The notes below the pieces were generated by a model. The model ran no database searches, had not been told where the DNA came from, and saw nothing but the letters and a program-made list of their open reading frames with translations. From Endomicrobium sp. (GTDB lineage: Bacteria; Elusimicrobiota; Endomicrobiia; Endomicrobiales; Endomicrobiaceae): DNA of 5,643 nucleotides. The position numbers and the translations under genes are program-made. The stretch covers positions 1-5,643 of the forward strand of contig JAISKX010000095.1 in the NCBI GenBank assembly GCA_031260765.1, read 5' to 3'. Below, piece by piece: positions 1-5,643 of the stretch (position 1 is the stretch's first letter; each line of letters opens with the position of its first letter).

Positions 1-2381
1 ATGACGCATATAGGCGCTTGATAATGATGTATTCCGATGTAGTAATGGAAAAAGGCGCAGGCATTGAGCCGTCAGACGACCAAGGCATACGCAAACAACT
101 TGAAAGAATTATGGCTGACAAAAAAGCCGAAAGAGGCGTCTCCTTAGACACTGACCTCACAGCCGAAGATTTAAAAGAGTTGGCGGAAAAATTCAAAATC
201 AGAGTAAAAGAAGTTTTGGGCGAAGAATTCCCAGACGACCCTTACAAACAAGTTTGGGGCGGCATAGGCGCAGTTTTTGCTTCTTGGAATGGAAGAAGAG
301 CAATCTCATATAGAAAAATTGAAGGCATACCGGACGATTGGGGAACTGCCGTCAATGTTCAATCTATGGTTTTCGGCAATATGGGCAATACTTCGGCGAC
401 AGGCGTTGCATTCTCAAGAAATCCCGGCAACGGCGACCCAAGATTTTACGGCGAATATCTCGTAAATGCTCAAGGCGAAGATGTCGTTGCAGGCATACGC
501 ACACCCGCCCCTATCAATGAGGCGGCAAAAAGCGAGCACAATAAAACAGAAACTACCTTAGAAGAGTTTATGCCTACGGTATACAAAGAGTTATTTGCTA
601 TACAAAAAAGGCTTGAAAAGCATTATAGAGATATGCAAGATATTGAATTTACCATTGAAGATGGCAAACTTTGGATGCTCCAATGCCGCAATGGTAAGAG
701 AAACGGGCCTGCCGCAGTTAAAATGGCTCTTGATATGGTAAAGGAAAGACTGATTACAAAAGAAGAGGCAGTTTTAAGAGTAACTCCCGCTCAATTGGAT
801 GAACTTTTACATCCCATAATAGACCCCGCAGTAGAAACAACCTCAGAAATCTTAGCAAAAGGTCTTCCCGCAGGTCCCGGCGGCGCAAGCGGAACAGTGG
901 TCTTCTCATCAGAAGACGCAGTCAAAGCCGCAGAATCAGGACAAAAAGTGATTTTAGTGCGTGAAGAAACTAACCCGGAAGATGTAGAAGGTATGAGAGC
1001 CGCCCAAGCAGTTCTCACAGCCCGCGGAGGTATGACTTCACACGCCGCTCTTGTAGCGCGCGGTTGGGGTAAATGCTGTATAGTAGGCTGCGCTCAAATT
1101 CATGTTGATTTAGGCGCAAAGACTATGAGAATTGGAGATAAAACATTCTCAGAAGGCGAGTGGATTACTCTCAATGGAACAAAAGGCAATGTGTATGCAG
1201 GGCAGCTTGCTATGGTTGACGCCACAGAAAACGAGACTCTTTTTGAGTTCTTAAATATCTGCGACAAAGTAAAAACCTTACAAGTTCGCGCCAATGCAGA
1301 CACGCCAAAAGATGCTAAAAAAGCAAGAGAATTCGGCGCTGAGGGCATAGGCTTATTTAGAACAGAGCACATGTTCTATGGCGAAAACTCAGAAAAACCG
1401 CTTTTTGCTTTAAGAAAAATGATTGCCTCTAAGACAGTTGCAGAAAGACAAATTGCATTAGACGAAATTTTTCCCTATGCCAAAGAGGCTGTCAAAGGCG
1501 CAATAGAGGCTATGGACGGATATTTCGTAACAATCAGGCTTCTTGACCCGCCTCTACACGAATTTATCCCAAGGGAAGACGACAAGCAAAAAGAAATTGC
1601 AGACAGTCTCAATATAAGCCTTGATGAATTCAAATCAAGAGCAGGCAAACTTCACGAAACCAATCCTATGATGGGTCATAGAGGAGTTCGTCTCGGAGTC
1701 ACTTATCCGGAAATTACAGAAATGCAGATAAGAGCAATCTTTGAAGCATCTGCCGAACTTTTAAAAGACGGCAAAAATCCCCGTCCGGAAATAATGGTTC
1801 CTGTAACTTGCTCTGTAAATGAATTGAAAAATCAAAAAGAGATAGTAGAAAAAGTATATAAAGAAGTTCTCCAAGCATCGGGTCTTAAAAAGATTAAATA
1901 TGCTTTCGGCACTATGATAGAAATTCCAAGAGCCGCTCTTTTAGCAGACCAAATGGCTCAAGAAGCTGAATTCTTCTCTTTCGGCACAAATGATTTAACT
2001 CAAATGTCATTCGGCTTTTCAAGAGACGATGTAGGCGCTTTCCTTGGCGATTATCAAAACAAGAAAATCCTTGAAAACGACCCATTCCAAACCATAGACA
2101 TTGACGGCGTAGGACAACTTATCGCCTTAGGTGTGGAATTAGGCAGAGGCGTCCGTTCAAATATGGAAATAGGAATATGCGGAGAGCATGGCGGAGAACC
2201 TAAATCTGTGGAATTTTGTCACAGCGTAGGGATGACTTATGTTTCCTGCTCGCCTTTTAGAGTTCCTATAGCAAGGCTTGCGGCTGCTCAAGCCGCCGCT
2301 AAGGATGCGGTTTCTTCAAAAGGTAAAAAACCTAAGAAAGCTGTAAAAACAAAGAAAGCTAAGAAATCAAAAAAGAAATAA
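1..2381 (+). CDS. ppdK: Pyruvate, phosphate dikinase (5'-truncated by window edge)
   Basis: The enzyme interconverts pyruvate + ATP + Pi with PEP + AMP + PPi in the cytoplasm, and in anaerobes often works in glycolysis. The frame is open to the left edge: the first full codon is at 3, and codons 3-17 read DAYRR, matching the family's YDSYRRF segment. The TTG at 18 is therefore not the start, and about 130 N-terminal residues are missing. Seen in order: the end of the ATP-grasp domain, with the D-x-E pair (codons 639 and 645) and Q at 681 in LQCRNGKR; the phosphohistidine swivel domain, with GGMTSHAA (catalytic His codon 1041-1043, next to the Thr/Ser regulated in this family); and the TIM-barrel PEP/pyruvate domain, with GLFRTEHMF, LDPPLHEF, GTMIEIPRAA, FGTNDLTQ and the catalytic Cys (codon 2178-2180) in GICGEHGG. 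All key residues present are intact. After RLAAAQAA, where relatives usually end, there is a 26-residue tail with 14 lysines. A hairpin follows 24 bases after the stop. Confidence 0.97.
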   Translation, partial: DAYRRLIMMYSDVVMEKGAGIEPSDDQGIRKQLERIMADKKAERGVSLDTDLTAEDLKELAEKFKIRVKEVLGEEFPDDPYKQVWGGIGAVFASWNGRRAISYRKIEGIPDDWGTAVNVQSMVFGNMGNTSATGVAFSRNPGNGDPRFYGEYLVNAQGEDVVAGIRTPAPINEAAKSEHNKTETTLEEFMPTVYKELFAIQKRLEKHYRDMQDIEFTIEDGKLWMLQCRNGKRNGPAAVKMALDMVKERLITKEEAVLRVTPAQLDELLHPIIDPAVETTSEILAKGLPAGPGGASGTVVFSSEDAVKAAESGQKVILVREETNPEDVEGMRAAQAVLTARGGMTSHAALVARGWGKCCIVGCAQIHVDLGAKTMRIGDKTFSEGEWITLNGTKGNVYAGQLAMVDATENETLFEFLNICDKVKTLQVRANADTPKDAKKAREFGAEGIGLFRTEHMFYGENSEKPLFALRKMIASKTVAERQIALDEIFPYAKEAVKGAIEAMDGYFVTIRLLDPPLHEFIPREDDKQKEIADSLNISLDEFKSRAGKLHETNPMMGHRGVRLGVTYPEITEMQIRAIFEASAELLKDGKNPRPEIMVPVTCSVNELKNQKEIVEKVYKEVLQASGLKKIKYAFGTMIEIPRAALLADQMAQEAEFFSFGTNDLTQMSFGFSRDDVGAFLGDYQNKKILENDPFQTIDIDGVGQLIALGVELGRGVRSNMEIGICGEHGGEPKSVEFCHSVGMTYVSCSPFRVPIARLAAAQAAAKDAVSSKGKKPKKAVKTKKAKKSKKK
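2301..2378 (+). other. Lysine-rich C-terminal tail of PpdK
   Basis: These 26 codons follow the conserved RLAAAQAA end of the PEP/pyruvate domain. Fourteen of the 26 residues are Lys, mixed with Ala, Ser, Val, Thr and one Pro, in a KKA/KKS-like pattern resembling histone H1-type tails. The DNA is A-rich and partly repetitive: AAGAAAGCT occurs at 2334-2342 and again at 2352-2360. The tail should be disordered and strongly basic. Its function is unknown; binding to nucleic acid, polyanions or the membrane surface are guesses. Confidence 0.8.
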
Positions 2382-2405
2382 AAAAAGGAATCAAATAATA
2401 CAAAG

Positions 2406-2454
2406 CCGCCGAATCTTCTAATCAGTGTTTTCTGAAAAACAGAGGATTCGGCGG
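2406..2454 (+). terminator. Strong hairpin after ppdK, probable terminator
   Basis: The left arm 2406-2419 pairs with the right arm 2441-2454 over 14 bp, with one G-T wobble (2416/2444). The outer six pairs are all G-C. A second, 5-bp stem (2427-2431 with 2436-2440, loop CTGA) stacks directly on the right arm, leaving a 7-base bulge (2420-2426) on the left side only. It lies 24 bases after the ppdK stop and 18 bases before the next ATG. No good T-run follows on the plus strand (only GTTTAT). Termination is therefore inferred from position and stem strength, and a role as an mRNA 3'-end stabiliser is also possible. On the minus strand the following bases are more T-rich, but no minus-strand gene ends here. 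Confidence 0.65.
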
Positions 2455-2461
2455 ACAAGTT

Positions 2462-2467
2462 TATAAG
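2462..2467 (+). promoter_or_regulatory. Possible -10 element directly before the OmpA-family gene
   Basis: TATAAG matches TATAAT in 5 of 6 positions and is followed by CCCTT and then the ATG at 2473. Initiation at the A of the ATG would give a leaderless transcript. No recognisable -35 lies 16-18 bases upstream, because that region falls inside the hairpin's right arm. The gene has no Shine-Dalgarno, which makes a leaderless start more plausible. An AT-rich six-base match is weak evidence on its own. Confidence 0.4.
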
Positions 2468-2472
2468 CCCTT

Positions 2473-3576
2473 ATGTTCAAAAAACTGACAGTCATCATTT
2501 TAATATCGTTTTTCATCTCTCCTTTTTACAGCGTTTTTGCGCAAGACAATTCCAAACCATATTTAAACTTGCGTATAGAAAACAATGTGTTTTCCCCTAT
2601 GTTAAAATCCGTAAAAGGAGTGATTATCATATCAGAAGTCAAAAATGTTGCAAGAATTAGAGAATGGACTTTGCTCATAAAAGACGAACAAGGTAAAGAA
2701 GTGAAGAGGTTTTCAGGTGCAAGAAAAGTTCCAGACAGTTTTGTTTGGGACGCTTTAATAAAAAAAGGACAGCCTGTAAAAGACGGCTTATATTCCTGCG
2801 AATTTGAAATCAGTCTCAATGCAAAAGACGTCCTTGCCGTCAAAAAGTCCAATATATTGATAGATTCTGTGTCTCCGTTTATCTCTTTATCATTGTCGGA
2901 AGAGATTTTATTCATCAATAGTGGAGACAATGCGGGCAAAAATGAAGTTATGATTTTTTTAAGCTGCGGAGACGAAGGCGGTATAGATTTTGCAAAAACC
3001 GTTTTAGAAATTACAGATACAAAAAATAAGGCGGTAAAAACCTATAAATTTGAAAAAGCAATTCCTGATTTTGTTGTATGGGACGGCTGCGGCGACGATG
3101 ACAATCCTCTTCCAGAAGGCAATTACAATTTGATTTTCAATGTTTTTGATATAGCGGGAAATAGAGCTCAAATATCCGCAGATATTTCCTTGCTTGATTC
3201 AAGCGGAGAAGAACAAGAGGAAACGGGTTTGGTTCAAGACTTAAAACAGATAATATATTTTGATTCCAATAAGACGGATTTAAAACCCCAGAGCATAAAA
3301 ACTCTTCAATATATATCCGAGATATTGAAAGAGAATAAAAAGAATCGTATTTTAATTACGGGGCATACGGATTCGACAAAAACGGAAGCCAATTTCAAAA
3401 ATCTCTCCCGTAACAGAGCGAAAGCCGTCTATGATTTTCTTATAGGCGCAGGGATTGAAGCCGACAGAATGAAAATGGAAAGTTTTGCCGCAAAAAAACC
3501 TCTTGCGAATGCAAAGGTTAAAAACGCAAATGAACAAAATAGGCGCGCAGAAATAACAATTTTAAAAACGGAGTAA
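2473..3576 (+). CDS. Secreted OmpA-family protein with two FlgD-Ig-like repeats
   Basis: This is a probable periplasmic or outer-membrane-associated protein that grips peptidoglycan. Residues 1-23 form a signal peptide (FKK, hydrophobic core, cleavage likely after VFA before QD). There is no lipobox Cys. Two Ig-like units follow, each with the FlgD-Ig hallmark of a VWD motif and then a G-x-Y turn: W92 with DGLY, and W203 with EGNY, about 111 residues apart. An acidic linker (DSSGEEQEETG) leads to an OmpA C-terminal domain (about residues 260-366) with IYFDSNKTDL, GHTD (D300), SRNRA (R315) and a final NRRAEI. D300 and R315 have the spacing of the Asp/Arg pair that binds diaminopimelate in OmpA proteins. 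No beta-barrel domain is present. The start is fixed by an in-frame TAA at 2464-2466; no Shine-Dalgarno is visible. The next gene starts 4 bases after the stop. The OmpA domain is certain; the exact role is not. Confidence 0.9.
   Translation: MFKKLTVIILISFFISPFYSVFAQDNSKPYLNLRIENNVFSPMLKSVKGVIIISEVKNVARIREWTLLIKDEQGKEVKRFSGARKVPDSFVWDALIKKGQPVKDGLYSCEFEISLNAKDVLAVKKSNILIDSVSPFISLSLSEEILFINSGDNAGKNEVMIFLSCGDEGGIDFAKTVLEITDTKNKAVKTYKFEKAIPDFVVWDGCGDDDNPLPEGNYNLIFNVFDIAGNRAQISADISLLDSSGEEQEETGLVQDLKQIIYFDSNKTDLKPQSIKTLQYISEILKENKKNRILITGHTDSTKTEANFKNLSRNRAKAVYDFLIGAGIEADRMKMESFAAKKPLANAKVKNANEQNRRAEITILKTE
3570..3573 (+). promoter_or_regulatory. Ribosome binding site of the AsmA-like gene
   Basis: GGAG lies 7 bases before the ATG at 3581 and overlaps the last codons of the OmpA-family gene. 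It supports that start and points to translation from a shared transcript. Confidence 0.75.
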
Positions 3577-3580
3577 AAAA

Positions 3581-4462
3581 ATGAACAATGGTTATTATAG
3601 AGAAAGAAAAAGCGGCAGCGCATTTAAAAGTTTTATTATATTTTTAATCTGTTTAGCCGTCATTTATGCGGCGGTTTTTACTGTTTTCATCACTCAGGAT
3701 AATCTCATAGGTCAAATGCAAAGCGTAATCAAGACCGTATTTCAAAGAGACAGCGACGCTATGAGTATGTCTTTATCTCCGCTTGGAAATTTTAGCGCAA
3801 AAGGCGTCACCGTATCTTCACGCGGCGGTTTTAAAAATGGGACGCTTGGGACAATCAATTCAATCAGCGCCAAACTTGAAATTCTAAATATATTCACAAG
3901 GAAACTTGTATTAAAAGATTTATACATAGATGGTTTTGACATCTCCTTCGGACGCAAAAGTTTTAGGCAATTTAGGCTTTCGCGCTTTGAATCCTATATG
4001 CGCCAATTTACAAACTCCAACAAAATAGGACAATTGCTTAACAATGGCGTAGAAATAAAAGGGATAACAATCAGCGGCGGCAATTCAAACTTAAAAATAA
4101 ACGATGGCAATATAAAGTTTAGAAACATAACGATAAGGTCAAGAGGATATAATGCTACAAATCTAATAGACGGCGATATAGCCTTAGATATAGAAGGTTT
4201 GGCTTATAAAACTCATCTAACTACAGACTTTATCTACAATAAGAGAGAGAAAACTCTCTATATAAAAGGATTAAGAGCAAGCAATATGACTATAAGGGGC
4301 GATATAAAAATAAAATTCCTAAACAACGGCGCTTCTGCAGATTATGATATGACAATAACAAAAGAAGATTATCAAAAATTCACCAATCTAATAGGCAAAG
4401 ACTTATTAAGCTCGCTAAATGTTTTAATAGGCTCAAACGATGTCAGTATTTCAAACCGATAA
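3581..4462 (+). CDS. Single-pass membrane protein, AsmA-like
   Basis: The N-terminus is short and basic (YYRERKSG), then residues about 15-37 form one hydrophobic helix (FIIFLICLAVIYAAVF). The rest, about 255 residues, would lie in the periplasm. After the helix comes a pattern typical of AsmA/TamB-type proteins: a structural segment SLSPLGNFSAKGVTVSS, a stretch about an internal baseline (INSISAKLEIL), and then LVLKDLYIDGFDISF. Later segments (IKGITISGG, IKFRNITIRS, LYIKGLRASNMTIRGDIKI) repeat the alternating beta-strand style of these proteins, some of which form lipid-carrying grooves between inner and outer membranes. At 293 residues it is short for the family, and there is no sign of a lost end. 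GGAG and the 4-base gap after the OmpA-family gene indicate one operon. The AsmA assignment rests on pattern only and could be wrong; the safe call is a membrane-anchored, beta-rich periplasmic protein. Confidence 0.8.
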   Translation: MNNGYYRERKSGSAFKSFIIFLICLAVIYAAVFTVFITQDNLIGQMQSVIKTVFQRDSDAMSMSLSPLGNFSAKGVTVSSRGGFKNGTLGTINSISAKLEILNIFTRKLVLKDLYIDGFDISFGRKSFRQFRLSRFESYMRQFTNSNKIGQLLNNGVEIKGITISGGNSNLKINDGNIKFRNITIRSRGYNATNLIDGDIALDIEGLAYKTHLTTDFIYNKREKTLYIKGLRASNMTIRGDIKIKFLNNGASADYDMTITKEDYQKFTNLIGKDLLSSLNVLIGSNDVSISNR

Positions 4463-4464
4463 AA

Positions 4465-4493
4465 TTGTAGTATTTCCCCATTTTTGCTAATAT
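4465..4493 (+). promoter_or_regulatory. Sigma-70-type promoter with extended -10, before the DUF116 gene
   Basis: The -35 element TTGTAG (4465-4470) is separated by 17 bases from the -10 element TAATAT (4488-4493). The -10 is extended by TG at 4485-4486. CCCCTT follows and then an A at 4500, the likely first transcribed base, three bases before the ATG at 4503. The promoter starts just after the stop of the AsmA-like gene (4460-4462). No terminator hairpin lies between, so read-through from the upstream unit is also possible. Confidence 0.6.
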
Positions 4494-4502
4494 CCCCTTA
4501 TC

Positions 4503-4985
4503 ATGAATTTATGTAAAGTCTTTAAAAAGAGCAAAGAACAAGCCCACAGAGTTTTTACTCAAAAGCAAAACAAAACTTTTCTTAGGAAATTCTCCAAAAC
4601 GCCTTTTAATGAGCGGGTTATTTTTGTTCCGCATTGTATGCGCAAAACTTCTTTGTGTAAAGCCAAAGAACAAGATAGTTATTATATTTGCGCAAATTGC
4701 GGGCAATGTAAAATCGGCGAAATAAATAAACTCGCAAAACAATTTGGATATAAAGCTCTATATATTTTAAAGGGCGGCAGAGCTATAACAAAAATTATTG
4801 AAAGCGACAAACCTAAGGCTGTTCTGGGAGTCGCTTGTTTTTATGAAGGGGATTTGGCTTTTAAATTATTGAAAGATTACGATTTGGCTGTTCAATTTGT
4901 CAATCTTACAAGAGACGGATGCGCCGATACCGATGCAGATTTAAGCGCGGTGAGCGATATATTAAAGATGGAGGAGGAAAAATGA
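4503..4985 (+). CDS. DUF116 domain protein (short form)
   Basis: The family's function is not established. Its conserved cysteines suggest metal or Fe-S binding. The DUF116 marks are clear: VIFVPHCMR (C45), LCKA (C52), ICANCGQC (C63, C66, C69), a middle segment FGYKALYILKGG, AVLGVACFYEG (C112) and LTRDGCADT (C140). C4 at the N-terminus is not part of the usual set. Many DUF116 proteins carry N-terminal membrane helices; this 160-residue protein has only a basic, Phe-containing N-terminus of about 37 residues with no hydrophobic segment, so it is probably soluble. An in-frame TAA at 4488-4490 fixes the start at 4503. The next in-frame ATG would be M46, inside the domain. No Shine-Dalgarno is visible, consistent with a near-leaderless mRNA. 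The stop overlaps the helicase start in ATGA, implying co-transcription and translational coupling. Confidence 0.87.
   Translation: MNLCKVFKKSKEQAHRVFTQKQNKTFLRKFSKTPFNERVIFVPHCMRKTSLCKAKEQDSYYICANCGQCKIGEINKLAKQFGYKALYILKGGRAITKIIESDKPKAVLGVACFYEGDLAFKLLKDYDLAVQFVNLTRDGCADTDADLSAVSDILKMEEEK
4970..4977 (+). promoter_or_regulatory. Strong ribosome binding site of the DEAD-box helicase gene
   Basis: GGAGGAGG sits inside the last codons of the DUF116 gene, where it encodes part of its MEEEK end. It contains two overlapping GGAGG registers, placed 7 and 4 bases before the ATG at 4982. It is the best Shine-Dalgarno in the window and supports the overlapping ATGA start. Confidence 0.85.
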
Positions 4986-5643
4986 ATACATTGAAGTTTA
5001 ACGAGTTGGGATTATCAAATGAGATATTAAAAGCTACGGCTGATTTGGGTTTTGAAGAATCAACGCCTATACAAACGCTTGCTATACCTCAGATGTTGAC
5101 GGGGGTTGATATTATAGGACAAGCCCAAACAGGCACGGGAAAAACTGCGGCTTTCGGCATTCCCATACTTGAAAAGGTAAATCCAAAAAATAAAGCGGTT
5201 CAAGCAATTATACTTTGTCCGACGAGAGAACTCGCCATACAAGTAAGCGAAGAGTTAAAGCTTTTGTCTAAGTATAAAAAAGGCATAAATATTTTACCCG
5301 TCTATGGCGGGCAGCCAATAGGCAGACAAATACAATCTCTTTTAAGAGGCGTTCAAATAGTAATAGGCACGCCCGGCAGAGTGATAGACCATTTAGAGAG
5401 AAAAACTTTAAGGATAGACGGCGTTTCAATAGTCGTCCTTGACGAAGCCGACGAAATGCTTGATATGGGTTTTAGAGACGATATAGAGTCTATTTTAAAA
5501 AATGTCCCAGCCGAGAGACAGACGGCTTTCTTTTCCGCCACTATGCCCAAAGAGTTTTTATCTCTCACAAAAAAATATCAAAAAAATCCGCAAAGCATAA
5601 AAATCGCAAACGAAAAATTGACTGTGCCTCTTATAGAACAATA
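4982..5643 (+). CDS. DEAD-box ATP-dependent RNA helicase (3'-truncated by window edge)
   Basis: The enzyme unwinds or remodels RNA duplexes using ATP, typically in ribosome assembly, mRNA decay or cold adaptation. The 220 visible residues cover the first RecA-like domain with every expected motif: Q motif (F6, GF24, TPIQ with Q31), motif I AQTGTGKT (48-55), Ia PTREL (80-84), GG (109-110), Ib TPGR (130-133), II DEAD (154-157) and III SAT (185-187). The frame is open to position 5643 after PLIEQ, the usual lead into the second RecA domain. The second domain, with motifs IV-VI, and any C-terminal RNA-binding extension lie outside the window. The sequence style is that of the DeaD/CshA/RhlE group; which subgroup cannot be told without the C-terminus. 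ATG at 4982 overlaps the DUF116 stop (4983-4985) and has a strong Shine-Dalgarno. Confidence 0.96.
   Translation, partial: MNTLKFNELGLSNEILKATADLGFEESTPIQTLAIPQMLTGVDIIGQAQTGTGKTAAFGIPILEKVNPKNKAVQAIILCPTRELAIQVSEELKLLSKYKKGINILPVYGGQPIGRQIQSLLRGVQIVIGTPGRVIDHLERKTLRIDGVSIVVLDEADEMLDMGFRDDIESILKNVPAERQTAFFSATMPKEFLSLTKKYQKNPQSIKIANEKLTVPLIEQ

Noticed and set aside
18..20. TTG as the start of ppdK
   Set aside because: The frame stays open to the window's left edge, and codons 3-17 encode residues that match the conserved PPDK sequence, so the true start lies upstream of the window.
1100..1372. Minus-strand open frame inside ppdK
   Set aside because: It lies wholly opposite conserved PPDK coding sequence and is explained as a shadow of that codon usage.
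2382..2405. AAAGGA-like ribosome binding site just after the ppdK stop, suggesting a small gene
   Set aside because: No ATG, GTG or TTG follows at a usable distance before the hairpin begins, so there is no small reading frame to translate.
2406..2454. Hairpin as a CRISPR repeat or transposon inverted end
   Set aside because: Only one copy is present, no transposase or cas gene is in the window, and the inverted arms are separated by just 21 bases.
2526..2939. 137-codon open frame on the minus strand inside the OmpA-family gene
   Set aside because: It is antisense to a clearly real gene with a signal peptide and Ig-like unit, resembles no family I know, and has no visible ribosome binding site.
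4509..4742. Minus-strand open frame opposite the DUF116 gene
   Set aside because: The plus strand carries the conserved cysteine motifs; the antisense product has no recognisable domain.
1..5643. A defence or mobile system hidden in the window
   Set aside because: All genes fit housekeeping roles (metabolism, envelope, RNA helicase). No integrase, toxin-antitoxin pair, nuclease or abrupt change of base composition is visible by eye.

Overview
The window reads as ordinary chromosomal sequence from an AT-rich Gram-negative-type (diderm) bacterium. The evidence for a diderm is an exported OmpA-family peptidoglycan-binding protein and an AsmA-like membrane-anchored protein. A pyruvate phosphate dikinase and FlgD-Ig-like repeats fused to OmpA fit anaerobic, fermentative lineages such as Elusimicrobiota or Spirochaetota. 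That placement is a guess from gene content and style, not from a marker gene. All genes lie on the plus strand and are tightly packed. No mobile element, CRISPR array, tRNA or rRNA is visible, and no stretch over 300 bases lacks a gene.

Layout: (1) Positions 1-2381 hold most of a pyruvate phosphate dikinase gene whose 5' end lies outside the window. It ends in an unusual lysine-rich tail. (2) Positions 2382-2472 form a short intergenic region with a strong 14-bp hairpin and a possible -10 element directly before the next start. (3) Positions 2473-4462 are a two-gene envelope unit: a secreted protein with two Ig-like repeats and an OmpA C-terminal domain, then, 4 bases later, a single-pass protein resembling the start of AsmA-family proteins. 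(4) Positions 4463-4502 hold a good sigma-70-type promoter ending almost at the next ATG. (5) Positions 4503-5643 hold a small DUF116 cysteine-rich protein whose stop overlaps (ATGA) the start of a DEAD-box RNA helicase cut off by the window's right edge.

The genes suggest three transcription units: central carbon metabolism (PEP/pyruvate interconversion), cell envelope, and a DUF116 plus RNA helicase pair. The most interesting pattern is regulatory. The first gene of each of the two complete-looking units has no Shine-Dalgarno sequence and sits directly behind a -10-like element followed by CCCTTAT, whereas the second gene of each unit has a clear Shine-Dalgarno. This suggests leaderless or near-leaderless mRNAs. 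I found no convincing multi-gene undescribed system here.
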